DNA of 64,000 nt from Syntrophaceae bacterium UBA6087 (GCA_002448235.1 DIXF01000011.1:1-64000); one strand, 5' to 3'; positions 16,630 to 26,378 are shown, counted from the first letter of the stretch. Notes: generated from the sequence alone by a model not told the origin. Made by a program: numbers and translations.

Positions 16630-17478
16630 TCACATTCCGTTTTCGCGTATCTCGGAAATAAACGTTTTGACCAGCTCTGCAGCGAAGCTCCTGCCGCTGA
16701 TATCCTTGAGTATGGCAAAGGCCTCTTTGAGCGAGCGGGCCTTCTGGTACGGTCTGTCGGTGGTGAGGGCGTCGAACGTGTCCGCGATGCCCACGATCTT
16801 GGCGCCCAGCGGGATCTTTCCCCCGGGAAGGCCCCGTGGATAACCGGAGCCGTCTTCCCTCTCGTGATGGCAGTACACATAATCGACGATTGGGGTCAGG
16901 AAGTCCAGGTCCTTGAGGATCGCCTTGCCTTTGGCGGGGTGCTTTTTGATCTCGCTCAGGATCTGTTTTGAAGGCCGTTTATCCTGGTTTTGAAACACAT
17001 CGTCGCTGAATCCGAGCTTGCCGATGTCGTGGAGCAGGCCCCCGATGCGGATGTTTTCCACCTCTTCGCGGGGCAGCTTGAGCCTTGCGGCAAGCCTCTG
17101 CGCGTATCGCGACACCCTCTGCGCATGGCCTTCCGAGTATTTGTCCCTGGCCCCCAGACTGTGGGCAATGGTTCCTACGGTTTGGATGATGTTTTTCTGC
17201 ATATTCATGTTGAGCGTATGCAATTCCTCGTTGAGTTTTCCCAGATAGCACTCTCTCGCCTCGATTTCAACCATCATCATTCCGAAGGCCTCCGCGATTC
17301 TCCGGATGGTATCCGAATGCCCCGCCGTGGTAAGCTCGGCCAGATCGCTCGAATAATCACCGGCCGCGACCTTTTCTATCAGCAAGACCATCTTTTCGAT
17401 CTCCCGTGCGGGCAGCTCGCAGGTATCGTTTTTTTCTTTCCGGATAATCGGTTCCCGTCGGATAGATTTCATCATCAT
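16630..17478 (-). CDS. HD-GYP domain protein (probable cyclic di-GMP phosphodiesterase)
   Basis: The 282-residue protein has a short HAMP-like or coiled N-terminal part (about 25-95) without a membrane span, then an HD-GYP domain (about 95-280). The metal-binding His150-Asp151 pair (LLHDIGKLG), His118, the HHE motif at 204-206 and the GYP motif at 212-214 are all present, so activity against cyclic di-GMP is expected. With the diguanylate cyclase 5 kb away it forms a possible local signalling pair. The start is one of three closely spaced codons and is uncertain by a few residues. It is divergent from the patatin gene. Confidence 0.92.
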   Translation of the reverse strand: MMMKSIRREPIIRKEKNDTCELPAREIEKMVLLIEKVAAGDYSSDLAELTTAGHSDTIRRIAEAFGMMMVEIEARECYLGKLNEELHTLNMNMQKNIIQTVGTIAHSLGARDKYSEGHAQRVSRYAQRLAARLKLPREEVENIRIGGLLHDIGKLGFSDDVFQNQDKRPSKQILSEIKKHPAKGKAILKDLDFLTPIVDYVYCHHEREDGSGYPRGLPGGKIPLGAKIVGIADTFDALTTDRPYQKARSLKEAFAILKDISGRSFAAELVKTFISEIRENGM

Positions 17479-17597
17479 CCCTATCGGCGGAAATAACCGT
17501 CAGGAAAAGATGCCTCATATTTTTCCTCCGGCAGGAAAGGTTCTTCATTGATCGAAGGGGCATATTGGATCTATAAAGGCGGGGATGGAGGAGTGAT

Positions 17598-18599
17598 ATG
17601 ACCGATTCAAAAGGTTCGAATCTCTTGGCCAAGAGGCTGATAACGCCCATTCTCGCAAGTATTTTCGCCATGACCGTTCTGGCCTGTGCGACAAAGCAGG
17701 TCCCGCCGGGAGAAGAGACCCCCGCACAGACATCGCCCCAGGTGCAGGCGCCCGATACCGCACCCGGAGTCCCTGCTGCGCCGGCGGCTCCCGTCACGCC
17801 GCCGCCTCCAAAGCCTGCCAAGGTCGCCGTCGTTCTTGGTGCAGGCGCCTCCAAGGGCTTCGCCCATATCGGCGTGCTTAAAGTTCTCGAAACCCACAGG
17901 ATCCCTATCCACATGATCATCGGGACGAGCGCGGGCAGCGTTGTGGGGAGCTTCTACGCCTACGGCTACAGTGCATTCAACCTCCAGACCCTGGCCATGG
18001 GTGTCGAGCGGTCTGATGTCGTGGATATGACCATTCCGAACAACGGATTCATCAAGGGTGAAAAGCTCGAAGAATACATCAACAAAAGCCTCCGGAACAC
18101 ACCCATAGAAAAGCTCAAAACACGCTTCTACGCAGTGGCTACGGACTTCGGCGCAGGGGAGGAAACTGTCTTCGGAACGGGCAACACCGGCAGGGCCGTC
18201 CGCGCGAGCTGTTCCATTCCCGGCGTCTTTCAGCCGGTGAAGATCTCGGGCAAAACCTATGTCGACGGCGGCGTCGTCAGCCCGGTGGCCGTAAATGTGG
18301 CTAGGCGCTTCGGGGCTGACGTGGTGATCGCCGTGGACATCTCGGGAGGGAGGAACGGGGTCATCCCCACCAGTACGATGGATGCTATCCTGCAGGCGGT
18401 CGACATCATGTATTCGAACATATCCGCCTATCAACTCCAGAAGGCTGATGTCGTCATCCGGCCCAGGGTAGGGCACATCGCCTCCTCGGACATGACCAAG
18501 CGGCACGAGGCGATCCTCGAGGGCGAGAAGGCAGCCATCGAAGCCCTGCCCGCAATCGAAAAGATCATCGCCAAACTCAGACAGGAAAGGCGGCTGTAG
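17598..18599 (+). CDS. Patatin-like phospholipase, lipoprotein
   Basis: The protein is a serine lipid hydrolase of the RssA/patatin family. A signal peptide ends in the lipobox VLAC with Cys30, followed by a proline/alanine-rich linker (about 35-75). The patatin domain shows the oxyanion loop GAGASKG (81-87), the nucleophile motif GTSAG with Ser111, and the catalytic Asp223 in DGG. All catalytic parts are intact. The lipid anchor suggests action at the inner or outer membrane face. GGAGGAGTGAT just before the ATG is a strong ribosome site. It stands alone, upstream of the TetR-RND module. Confidence 0.93.
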   Translation: MTDSKGSNLLAKRLITPILASIFAMTVLACATKQVPPGEETPAQTSPQVQAPDTAPGVPAAPAAPVTPPPPKPAKVAVVLGAGASKGFAHIGVLKVLETHRIPIHMIIGTSAGSVVGSFYAYGYSAFNLQTLAMGVERSDVVDMTIPNNGFIKGEKLEEYINKSLRNTPIEKLKTRFYAVATDFGAGEETVFGTGNTGRAVRASCSIPGVFQPVKISGKTYVDGGVVSPVAVNVARRFGADVVIAVDISGGRNGVIPTSTMDAILQAVDIMYSNISAYQLQKADVVIRPRVGHIASSDMTKRHEAILEGEKAAIEALPAIEKIIAKLRQERRL

Positions 18600-18666
18600 T
18601 ATTGCCCAGTGGTCAACGCTTTCCTTTCCCGGGGTCGCGAATGCACGTGGCGGGATTCATATATTC

Positions 18667-18703
18667 TTGACATCAAGTGTCATCCCGTTCTAATTAATGA
18701 CAC
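18667..18703 (+). promoter_or_regulatory. Promoter with overlapping inverted repeats before tetR
   Basis: TTGACA (18667-18672) and TAATTA (18691-18696), 18 bp apart, resemble a sigma-70 promoter. The region contains two overlapping inverted repeats, TGACA-N5-TGTCA (18668-18682) and GTGTCAT-N13-ATGACAC (18677-18703). These are plausible operators for the TetR regulator encoded 46 bp downstream. Confidence 0.6.
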
Positions 18704-18748
18704 CATATTCACTTCGGCGATTCATGCTGTATAACCGGGGATAACAGG

Positions 18749-19372
18749 ATGGAAGAAGGAAAGATTTCGAGGCGTGAAAGAGAGAAGGAACGGCAGCGGC
18801 AGGAGGTGATGGACACTGCCTTGAGCCTGTTTGCCGAGAAGGGATACCACAACGTCACGATGCACGAAATAGCCGAGAAGGCGGAGTTTGCCATCGGGAC
18901 GCTTTATAAGTTCTTCAAGAACAAAGAGGATCTTTATAAGGCCCTTATGCTCCAAAAGGCCGAAGAATTCCATGGAGCGATCCTGAAGGCCATCGAAGGA
19001 CCCGAAGATATCATGGAAAAGCTCAGGAATTACGTTAAAACAAAGGGCGAGCTCTTCCATGCCCATCTTCCCGCGATCCGGCTTTACTTTTCCGAGGCTC
19101 ACGGGGAGAGCTTTAATCTGATGGCAGGCCTGAATGCCGAGATCCGCAAACGGCGCGGCGCTATCCAGGAAATCATCGCATCCGTCTTTGCCGAAGGGAT
19201 CCGGGAAAAACGGTTCAAGAAAATCGCCGATCCCTCCTCCCTGGCGGTTGCCCTGGACGGAATTACCACGGCATTCCTTTTCCAGTGGCTTGAATCTCCC
19301 GAACTGCATCCGTATCCGGAAGATCCGGATGTCATCTTGAACATTCTTTATAAAGGTCTGGTTGACCTGTGA
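18749..19372 (+). CDS. TetR-family regulator of the RND efflux operon
   Basis: The 207-residue protein begins with a basic stretch and a TetR-type helix-turn-helix: a helix ending SLFAEKGYHNVTMHEIAEKA, then FAIGTLYKFFKNKEDL. The remaining helices would form the ligand-binding and dimer domain. It is the first gene of the plus-strand run leading into the RND pump genes 55 bp downstream, so it probably represses that operon and itself. The inverted repeats in its promoter support this. The ligand is unknown. Confidence 0.93.
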   Translation: MEEGKISRREREKERQRQEVMDTALSLFAEKGYHNVTMHEIAEKAEFAIGTLYKFFKNKEDLYKALMLQKAEEFHGAILKAIEGPEDIMEKLRNYVKTKGELFHAHLPAIRLYFSEAHGESFNLMAGLNAEIRKRRGAIQEIIASVFAEGIREKRFKKIADPSSLAVALDGITTAFLFQWLESPELHPYPEDPDVILNILYKGLVDL

Positions 19373-19427
19373 TGCGGCGCTTCACTCAAGTCGCCGGGGA
19401 AGTAGTTGAAAGAAACGGAGGTATCTC

Positions 19428-20636
19428 ATGAAATCACATAGCAGTCGTGTCCGAATCGCTTCAACGTTCATTGTGCTCGTTCCGGTATGCACCTTTCTTT
19501 TGAGCGCATGCGACCGGCAGAAGCCGAATCAGATGCCTCCGGCACCGGAAGTGGGCGTGGTGATGGTCAGGGAGCAGCCGGTGGTATTGACCACCGAACT
19601 TCCGGGCCGGACATCCGCCTATCTCATCGCCGAGGTCAGGCCGCAGGTGAGCGGCATCATCCGGAAACGCCAGTTCGACGAGGGCTCTTTGGTCAAGAAA
19701 GGAGACATCCTCTACCAGATCGATCCGGCACCGTTTCAGGCGGCATACGACAGCGCCGAGGCCTCCCTCGCCCGAGCGAGTGCAAATCTTCCGGCCGTTC
19801 GATCGCGGGCTGAACGCTACCGCGAGCTGCTGGCCGACAAGGCAGTAAGCCGGCAGGACTTAGACGATGTGGACTCCGCCTTCAAGCAGGCAGAGGCAGA
19901 GGTCAAGTACTGGAAGGCAGCGGTTGAAGCCGCCCGGATCAACCTGGGATATACAAAAGTCGTTGCGCCCATCTCCGGACGCATCGGCAAATCCAACATG
20001 ACCGAGGGAGCTCTGGTGACCGCGAACCAGCCTGTTGCCCTTGCAACCATCCAGCAGTTCAATCCCATTTATGTGGATGTCCCTCAGTCCACCGCCGAAT
20101 TGCTGCGCCTGAAACGCCGCGTCGAGAGCGGCAACCTTGAGCAGAACGGGAAAAGTCAGAAAAAGGTCAAGCTCGTTCTCGAAGACGGTGCGACGTATCC
20201 CCAGGAGGGGACGCTGCAGTTCCGCGATGTCACGGTGGACAGGTCGACCGGGAGCGTCGTCCTTCGGGCTGTATTCCCCAATCCCGACGACCTCCTCCTG
20301 CCCGGCATGTTCGTCCGGGCAGTGATGCAGGAAGGCATAAACGAGAAGGCCATCCTCATCCCCCAGCATGCCGTTTCGCGAGATCCCAAGGGCAACCCGC
20401 TCGCCCTGCTCGTGGGTCCTGACGGCAAGGTGCTGCAGCGGCAGCTTTCCATCGACCGCGCCGTCGGCAACCAGTGGCTGGTGACTTCCGGCCTTGCTTC
20501 GGGCGAGAAGATCATCGTCGAGGGCATGCAGAAGGTGAGGCCCGGAATGCCCGCAAAGGCGGTTTTGACCTACGAGACCGCCACACAGGACCCGGCGTCG
20601 GGAAACGCAAAACACCCGGCCGCGCCGGCGAAGTGA
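19428..20636 (+). CDS. RND efflux membrane-fusion protein (AcrA/MexA type)
   Basis: This periplasmic adaptor links the inner-membrane pump to the outer-membrane channel. A signal peptide ends in the lipobox LLSAC (Cys28). The lipoyl/beta-barrel part begins with VRPQVSGIIRKRQFDEGSLV, and a coiled-coil hairpin follows with EASLARA and RYRELLADKAVS. LGYTKVVAPISGRIG marks return to the lipoyl fold. Length (402) is typical. GGAGGTATCTC precedes the ATG. It lies 12 bp before the pump gene and is the first structural gene after tetR. Confidence 0.96.
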   Translation: MKSHSSRVRIASTFIVLVPVCTFLLSACDRQKPNQMPPAPEVGVVMVREQPVVLTTELPGRTSAYLIAEVRPQVSGIIRKRQFDEGSLVKKGDILYQIDPAPFQAAYDSAEASLARASANLPAVRSRAERYRELLADKAVSRQDLDDVDSAFKQAEAEVKYWKAAVEAARINLGYTKVVAPISGRIGKSNMTEGALVTANQPVALATIQQFNPIYVDVPQSTAELLRLKRRVESGNLEQNGKSQKKVKLVLEDGATYPQEGTLQFRDVTVDRSTGSVVLRAVFPNPDDLLLPGMFVRAVMQEGINEKAILIPQHAVSRDPKGNPLALLVGPDGKVLQRQLSIDRAVGNQWLVTSGLASGEKIIVEGMQKVRPGMPAKAVLTYETATQDPASGNAKHPAAPAK

Positions 20637-20648
20637 CGGAGGCCCCTC

Positions 20649-23600
20649 ATGCTGTCGAAATTCTTCCTGGAACGTCCGGTCTTCGCGTGGGTTATCGCCA
20701 TCATCATCATGGCCGCCGGTTTGCTTGCGATCTATAACCTGCCCATATCCCAGTATCCTCCCATCGCCCCGCCGTCCATAGCCATCGAGGCCTTCTATGC
20801 AGGAGCCTCGGCCGAGACCGTGGAAAACAGCGTGACGCAGGTCATAGAGGCGAAGATGACCGGCTTCGACAACCTGCTGTACATGAACGCCACCAGCGAT
20901 TCGGCAGGCGCATCCCGCATCGAGCTGACCTTCGAGCCGGGTACAGACCCGGACTTCGCCTGGTCCCAGGTGCAGAACAAGCTACAGCTCGCCATGGCGG
21001 GCCTGCCCGAGACGCTCAAGAGCCAGGGGGTTACGGTGAGCAAGTCCACCCGAAACTTCCTGATGATCATCGGCCTCGTCTCGGAAGACGACAGCATGGA
21101 CAGAAACGATCTGCAGGACTATGCAAAGGCCAACGTAGAAAAAATTCTGGCGAGGGTGCCCGGCGTGGGCGAAGTCGGGGTTTTCGGCAGCGGGTATGCC
21201 ATGCGCGTCTGGGTCAACCCCGACAAGCTCAACGATTTCGGGCTGACCATGGAAGATGTCATCCTTGCCCTGAGGGCCTACAACGTCGAGGTTTCCGCGG
21301 GCCAGCTCGGAGGTGCGCCCGCAGTGAAAGGCCAGCGCCTGAACGCCTCCATCGTTGTCCAGAACATGCTCAAGACCCCCGACGAGTTTGCATCCGTCCC
21401 TATCCGCACCAACCCGGACGGCTCGGTGGTGAGGGTGCGCGACATCGGACGGACCGAGCTGGGTACTGAAGCCTACGACGTCGAGGTGGCCCACAATGGC
21501 AAGGCTGCGGGCGGGATGTTCATACGTCAGGCCGCAGGCGCCAATGCCCTGGACACGGCAGATGCCGTCAAGGCAAAGATGGCCGAGCTGAGCAGGTTTT
21601 TCCCCGCAGGAATGAAGGTCGTCTACCCATACGACACCACCCCCTTCATCCGGGTGGCCATCAACGAGGTCGTAAAAACCCTCATCGAGGCCATCGTGCT
21701 TGTCTTCCTGGTCATGTGGCTCTTTCTGGGAAACGTGCGGGCAACCCTGATCCCCACCATTGCGGTGCCCGTGGTTCTCCTGGGCACCTTCGCCATGCTG
21801 GGGCTCTTCGGCTTTTCCATCAACATGCTCACCATGTTTGCCATGGTGCTCGCCATCGGCCTGTTGGTAGACGACGCCATCGTGGTGGTGGAGAACGTGG
21901 AACGGATCATGAGCGAGGAAGGCCTCCCCCCCAAGGAAGCCACGGCCAAATCCATGGAGCAGATCACCAGCGCGCTCATCGGCATCGGGCTCGTGCTGTC
22001 CGCCGTGTTCGGCCCCATGGCTTTCTTCCCCGGCTCCACCGGCGTCATCTACCGCCAGTTCTCCGTGACCATCATCGTGTCCATGCTGCTTTCGGTGGCG
22101 GTGGCTCTGATCCTGACGCCGGTGCTCTGCGCATCGCTCCTGAAGCCGGTGAAGGCGGGGCATGAGCCTGCGGAAAACGCGATCTTCTTCCTGAGGCCTT
22201 TCTTTTTGTGGTTCGACCGCATGTTTTTCGGCCTCAGGGACCGCTACATGAGGCTCGTAGGCCATTCGCTGACCCGGAAGAAACGATATCTGGCCGTTTT
22301 CGTCCTCATCGTCGCGGTGATGGGGTTCCTGTACCTGCGCATGCCCACCGCCTATCTCCCGGACGAAGACCAGGGGATACTGCTCGCTCAGGTGATCATG
22401 CCCAAGGGCGCCACCATGGAGCAGACCCAGGAGGTTACGGAGAAGATCAAGCGCTATTTCGACGAGCATGAAAAAGAGGCCGTCGAATCCGTCATGGCTA
22501 TCGCCGGTATGAGCTTTTCGGGGAGGGCGCAGAACAACGGCATGGTGTTCGTCAAGCTCAAGGACTGGGAGCTTCGCGACAGTCCGGAAATGAAAGCTAA
22601 GGCCATTGCGGAGAGGGCCACGAAAGGCCTTTCGAGCATCAGGAGCGCCATGGTGTTCGCCTTCCCGCCGCCTGCCGTCGTCGAGCTCGGGATCGCCAAG
22701 GGATTCGACTTCCAGCTGCTGGACCGGGGCGGTCTCGGACATGCCGGCCTGATGGATGCCCGCAACCAGCTCCTGGGGATGATGGCAACGGATTCGCGGG
22801 TGGCTTCCTTAAGGCCCAACGGCATGGAGGATGTCCCCGAATACAGGGTCGACGTGGACTGGGATAAGGCGGGCACCCTTGGGCTGCCCATCACCTCCAT
22901 CCACAGGACTCTGGCAGCGTCGTTCGGAAGCGCCTACGTAAACGACTTCGTCAAGGACGGCGACGTGAAGCGGGTGTACGTCCAGGCGGACGCCCCCTAC
23001 CGCATGCTGCCCAAGGACCTGGAAAGGCTCTATGTCCGCAGCGCATCGGGGGCGATGGTGCCATTCAATTCCTTCGCCTCGGGCCGCTGGACGTATGGCT
23101 CACCCCAGCTCGAGCGCTTCAACGGATTCCCCTCCATGAACATCTGGGGCGAGCCGGCACCGGGGAAGAGCTCGGGCGAGGCTATGCAGGCCATGGAAGA
23201 AGCGGTCGAAAAGCTGCCCAAAGGGACCGGTTTCGACTGGACCGGTCTTTCCTACCAGGAACGGATGTCGAGCTCCCAGGCCCCTCTGCTGTATGCCTTC
23301 TCGATCTTCGTTATCTTTTTGTGCCTGGCAGCGCTCTATGAGAGCTGGACCATCCCCATCTCCATCCTAATGGTGCTCCCGCTCGGCGTCATCGGCGGCA
23401 TCATCGCCACGAGCATGCGGGGGCTTGCCAATGACGTGTACTTCCAGATCGGCCTGCTCACAACGTTAGGCCTGGCAACTAAAAACGCCATCCTCATCGT
23501 CCAGTTCGCAAAGGGCGGCATGGAAAAAGGCATGGGGCTCATCGACGCTACGATCGAAGGTGCGAAGCTCCGTTTCCGTCCGATCCTCATGACCTCGCTC

Positions 23601-23828
23601 GCATTCGGCTTCGGTGTCCTTCCCCTTGCGCTGACTACCGGCGCGGGTGCAGGTGCTCAGAATGCGATCGGCACCGGTGTACTGGGCGGCATGGTGACCG
23701 CAACGGTTCTGGTCGTCATCTTCTCCCCGCTCTTCTATGTGGTCATTGAAAAGATCTTCGGCGGGGAAAAGAGGCTCGATCCGGCTCAGAGAGCTGCCGA
23801 ACATCCGAAAGGAGGGCCGGTGATATGA
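20649..23828 (+). CDS. RND multidrug efflux pump, HAE-1 (AcrB/MexB) family
   Basis: The 1059-residue inner-membrane, proton-driven exporter begins with the typical MLSKFFLERPVFAWVIAI. The proton-relay aspartate pair is visible in GLLVDDAIVVVENVERIM, and two large periplasmic loops separate the two six-helix halves. Length and features match a complete, functional HAE-1 transporter. Substrates cannot be predicted reliably, but hydrophobic drugs, detergents and dyes are usual. It overlaps the outer-membrane factor gene by 4 bp, forming a full tripartite operon with tetR. Its G+C is visibly higher than that of the kdp region. Confidence 0.98.
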   Translation: MLSKFFLERPVFAWVIAIIIMAAGLLAIYNLPISQYPPIAPPSIAIEAFYAGASAETVENSVTQVIEAKMTGFDNLLYMNATSDSAGASRIELTFEPGTDPDFAWSQVQNKLQLAMAGLPETLKSQGVTVSKSTRNFLMIIGLVSEDDSMDRNDLQDYAKANVEKILARVPGVGEVGVFGSGYAMRVWVNPDKLNDFGLTMEDVILALRAYNVEVSAGQLGGAPAVKGQRLNASIVVQNMLKTPDEFASVPIRTNPDGSVVRVRDIGRTELGTEAYDVEVAHNGKAAGGMFIRQAAGANALDTADAVKAKMAELSRFFPAGMKVVYPYDTTPFIRVAINEVVKTLIEAIVLVFLVMWLFLGNVRATLIPTIAVPVVLLGTFAMLGLFGFSINMLTMFAMVLAIGLLVDDAIVVVENVERIMSEEGLPPKEATAKSMEQITSALIGIGLVLSAVFGPMAFFPGSTGVIYRQFSVTIIVSMLLSVAVALILTPVLCASLLKPVKAGHEPAENAIFFLRPFFLWFDRMFFGLRDRYMRLVGHSLTRKKRYLAVFVLIVAVMGFLYLRMPTAYLPDEDQGILLAQVIMPKGATMEQTQEVTEKIKRYFDEHEKEAVESVMAIAGMSFSGRAQNNGMVFVKLKDWELRDSPEMKAKAIAERATKGLSSIRSAMVFAFPPPAVVELGIAKGFDFQLLDRGGLGHAGLMDARNQLLGMMATDSRVASLRPNGMEDVPEYRVDVDWDKAGTLGLPITSIHRTLAASFGSAYVNDFVKDGDVKRVYVQADAPYRMLPKDLERLYVRSASGAMVPFNSFASGRWTYGSPQLERFNGFPSMNIWGEPAPGKSSGEAMQAMEEAVEKLPKGTGFDWTGLSYQERMSSSQAPLLYAFSIFVIFLCLAALYESWTIPISILMVLPLGVIGGIIATSMRGLANDVYFQIGLLTTLGLATKNAILIVQFAKGGMEKGMGLIDATIEGAKLRFRPILMTSLAFGFGVLPLALTTGAGAGAQNAIGTGVLGGMVTATVLVVIFSPLFYVVIEKIFGGEKRLDPAQRAAEHPKGGPVI

Positions 23829-25234
23829 AAAAAAGCCTGCTTATTATACTGTCCGCGCTCATCACCCTTGCCGGAGGCTGCACTATGGCCCCGAGCTACA
23901 CGAAACCCGCATCCCCCGTCCCTGCCCAGTGGCCGGGCACCGATGCGTATGGGAATGCGGGCCTTTCGTCAGGTGCACCGGCAGCATCCCAGCTCAAATG
24001 GAACGAGTTCTTCACCGACGAAAAACTCCGGAAGCTCGTTGAAACAGCATTGAGCAACAATCGCGACCTGAAGGTCGCCGCCTTGAACGTTGAGAGGGCC
24101 CGGGCCATGTACGGCATCCAGCGTGCCGAGCTCCTGCCCCAGGTGTACGCAAACGGCAGCATTGCCAAGGAACGTGTCCCGGCCGATTTATCCAGGTCCG
24201 GTGAGGCCGAGAGACCGGAGCAGTACCGCGTCAACCTCGGCGTCACCGCCTGGGAAATCGACTTTTTCGGCCGCATCCGCAGCCTGAAAGACCAGGCTCT
24301 GGAAGAGTACCTTGCTACGGAGGAGGCGCGGCGCAGCACGCAGATCTCGCTTGTCTCGGCCGTGGCGCAGGCATATCTCATCCTGGCCGCGGACCGGGAA
24401 GCCCTCGGGCTGTCGCGGTCGACGCTCGCGGCACAGCGGGAGGCGTATGACCTGATAAGGAAGCGCTACGATGCCGGGGTCGCCACCGAGATCGATCTCA
24501 GGCGCGCCCAGACGCTCGTCGATACCGCCCGTGGAGACATAGCCCTCTTCAGACAGCAGGGGGCTGCGGATGAAAACGCCCTGAATCTCCTGCTCGGTTC
24601 ACCGGCGCCGCGCGACCTTCTGCCGTCTGACCTGGCCGGCCTCGCGCCTTTACGGGAGATCACGCCGGGCGTAAGCTCGGACGTCCTCTTGAGCCGGCCC
24701 GACATAATGTTTGCCGAGCACCGCCTGAAAGGGGCCTATGCCAATATCGGCGCTGCCCGGGCAGCGCTTTTCCCGCGCATCTCTCTCACGTCCACCATCG
24801 GGACCGCGAGCACCGACCTGTCCGGACTGTTCGACTCCGGCTCCGGTACCTGGACCTTTGTCCCCGGGATCACGGTGCCGATCTTCGACGCCCGGACCTG
24901 GCCTGCGCTCAGGGTGAGCAGGGTGGACAGGGAAATCGCACTGGCTCAGTACGAAAAGGCCGTTCAGACGGCCTTCAGGGAGACGGCCGATACGCTGGCC
25001 GTACTGGGTACCGTGGACGAGCAGCTTTCTGCCCAGCAGTCCCTGCTTGAGGCGGTAACCGAAACCTACCGTCTCGCCGATGCCCGCTATACCAGAGGTG
25101 TAGACAGCTTCTTGAGCGTCCTCGACGCACAGCGGTCTCTCTACGGGGCTCAGCAGGGGCTCGTAGCGGTACGCCTGGCAAAGCTCTCAAGTCTGGTGCG
25201 GCTGTATGCGGTATTGGGCGGGGGAGCCGGGTAA
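23825..25234 (+). CDS. Outer-membrane efflux channel (OprM/NodT type) lipoprotein
   Basis: This protein provides the outer-membrane exit duct for the RND pump. A signal peptide ends in LAGGC with Cys19. Two repeats of the TolC-like helical fold are visible (for example LVETALSNNRDLKVAALNVE and LRVSRVDREIALAQYEKAVQ), with the family signature PDIMFAEHRLKGAYANIGAA in the second half. Length (469) is typical. It is the last gene of the RND operon, and a weak hairpin overlaps its stop codon. Confidence 0.96.
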   Translation: MKKSLLIILSALITLAGGCTMAPSYTKPASPVPAQWPGTDAYGNAGLSSGAPAASQLKWNEFFTDEKLRKLVETALSNNRDLKVAALNVERARAMYGIQRAELLPQVYANGSIAKERVPADLSRSGEAERPEQYRVNLGVTAWEIDFFGRIRSLKDQALEEYLATEEARRSTQISLVSAVAQAYLILAADREALGLSRSTLAAQREAYDLIRKRYDAGVATEIDLRRAQTLVDTARGDIALFRQQGAADENALNLLLGSPAPRDLLPSDLAGLAPLREITPGVSSDVLLSRPDIMFAEHRLKGAYANIGAARAALFPRISLTSTIGTASTDLSGLFDSGSGTWTFVPGITVPIFDARTWPALRVSRVDREIALAQYEKAVQTAFRETADTLAVLGTVDEQLSAQQSLLEAVTETYRLADARYTRGVDSFLSVLDAQRSLYGAQQGLVAVRLAKLSSLVRLYAVLGGGAG

Positions 25235-25254
25235 AACCCTTCCCGTTATCCGGC
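25226..25254. terminator. Hairpin between convergent efflux operons
   Basis: GCCGGGTAA (containing the stop codon) pairs with TTATCCGGC, with one G-T wobble and an 11-base loop. There is no T-run, so this is a weak candidate for ending one or both operons in a 27-bp gap. Confidence 0.35.
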
Positions 25255-25261
25255 GAAGCCC

Positions 25262-26377
25262 TTACCGGAACGTGGCGCGGAAGCGCATGAGGGCTGCGGT
25301 GAACAGCGCGATGCCGATGCCCGTCATGGCGGCCATCTGAGGCCATATGTCGGCTATGCCGGCATCGCGGAGCAGTACGGCGGTCATGAATTCGAGGTAA
25401 TGTGCGGTCGGGGAAAAGGTCATCACTTTCTGCAGGAACATGGGCATGGCCTCTAACGGAGTGGTGCCGCCCGCGAGCATGGCAAGCGGTACGATGACGG
25501 GCATGCTCAGGAGGCCGACCTGAGGGAGGTTCTTGGCGATGGTTGCCAGGAAGATCCCGAGCTCCGTAGCCGCGAACAGGTAGAGGAGCGTGCCGGCAAA
25601 AAAGAGGGGTACGGACCCGATGATCGGGGTGCCGATAATACCTTTCACGCAGAAGATAAGAGACAGCATGGCGCCCACCACGATGAGGAAGCTGTTCGCC
25701 CATACCTTTGCCAGAGAGATCTCGAAGGGATGAAGCGGCATGACGAGGAGGTGCTCCACCGTTCCCCGCTCTTTTTCCTTGATCAGGGCAGCGGCAGGCA
25801 GCAGGATGGAGAGCAGGGTGATCATGTGCGTAAGGAACACGAGGCTCATGAACCACTGGCTCTCACGGTTCGGATTGTATTTTGAGCGGATGTTGAGCTT
25901 CACGGCCGGCTCGGGCAGCTTCCCGGAGCCGTGCAGGAACATGACGACCTCGTCGTGTATGATGTTCATCAGATAGGCGGTTCCCAGCTTGGCATGGGCC
26001 ATGGCCGTTGCGTCGACGTCCAGGCGGATCTCCGGGTGTTTGCCCGCAATAACGTCCCTCTGGAACCCTGAAGGGATATCGATGACGAAGGTATATTCGT
26101 TCCTGTCCAGCGCCTGGTCGATCTCGGGATAGGAAATCATGCGCGGTTCCTTGAAGTAGGGTTTTTGAACGGCGGCTCTGATATTGGCCGAAAGCGTGCT
26201 CTGATCCTCGTCGACGATCGCCACTGCCGAGTTGCGGACCTGTATGCCCGTGCCTTTTGACGGAACGATCACCATGACCGTAAAGCAGTAGATCAAGAGC
26301 ACGATGAGCACGAGGTCATAGCGGAAGCTGATGAGCTCCTTCAATCCCAGCCGGTAGATGTGGCGGAGGCTCTTCAT
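25262..26377 (-). CDS. ABC-2 type exporter permease (YhhJ-like)
   Basis: This 371-residue inner-membrane protein has one N-terminal span (about 18-40), a large extracytoplasmic domain (about 45-170) and five C-terminal spans, the usual ABC-2 arrangement of drug and O-antigen-type exporters. The motif LIKEKERGTVEHLLVMPL is typical. It begins 1 bp upstream of the fused ATPase/permease stop region and is read in the same direction. With that gene and the HlyD-type adaptor it would form a YhiI-RbbA-YhhJ-like export system. The exported molecule is unknown. Confidence 0.93.
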   Translation of the reverse strand: MKSLRHIYRLGLKELISFRYDLVLIVLLIYCFTVMVIVPSKGTGIQVRNSAVAIVDEDQSTLSANIRAAVQKPYFKEPRMISYPEIDQALDRNEYTFVIDIPSGFQRDVIAGKHPEIRLDVDATAMAHAKLGTAYLMNIIHDEVVMFLHGSGKLPEPAVKLNIRSKYNPNRESQWFMSLVFLTHMITLLSILLPAAALIKEKERGTVEHLLVMPLHPFEISLAKVWANSFLIVVGAMLSLIFCVKGIIGTPIIGSVPLFFAGTLLYLFAATELGIFLATIAKNLPQVGLLSMPVIVPLAMLAGGTTPLEAMPMFLQKVMTFSPTAHYLEFMTAVLLRDAGIADIWPQMAAMTGIGIALFTAALMRFRATFR

Positions 26378-26378
26378 G

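Noticed and set aside
17610..17640. GGTTCGAATCTC resembling a tRNA T-loop
   Set aside because: The flanks cannot form a T-arm or acceptor stem, and the string lies inside the first codons of the patatin gene.
20982..22742. 586-codon minus-strand frame inside the RND pump gene
   Set aside because: It is antisense to a well-supported transporter; its sequence is low-complexity (His, Glu, Asp rich) as expected from shadow frames in high-G+C genes.
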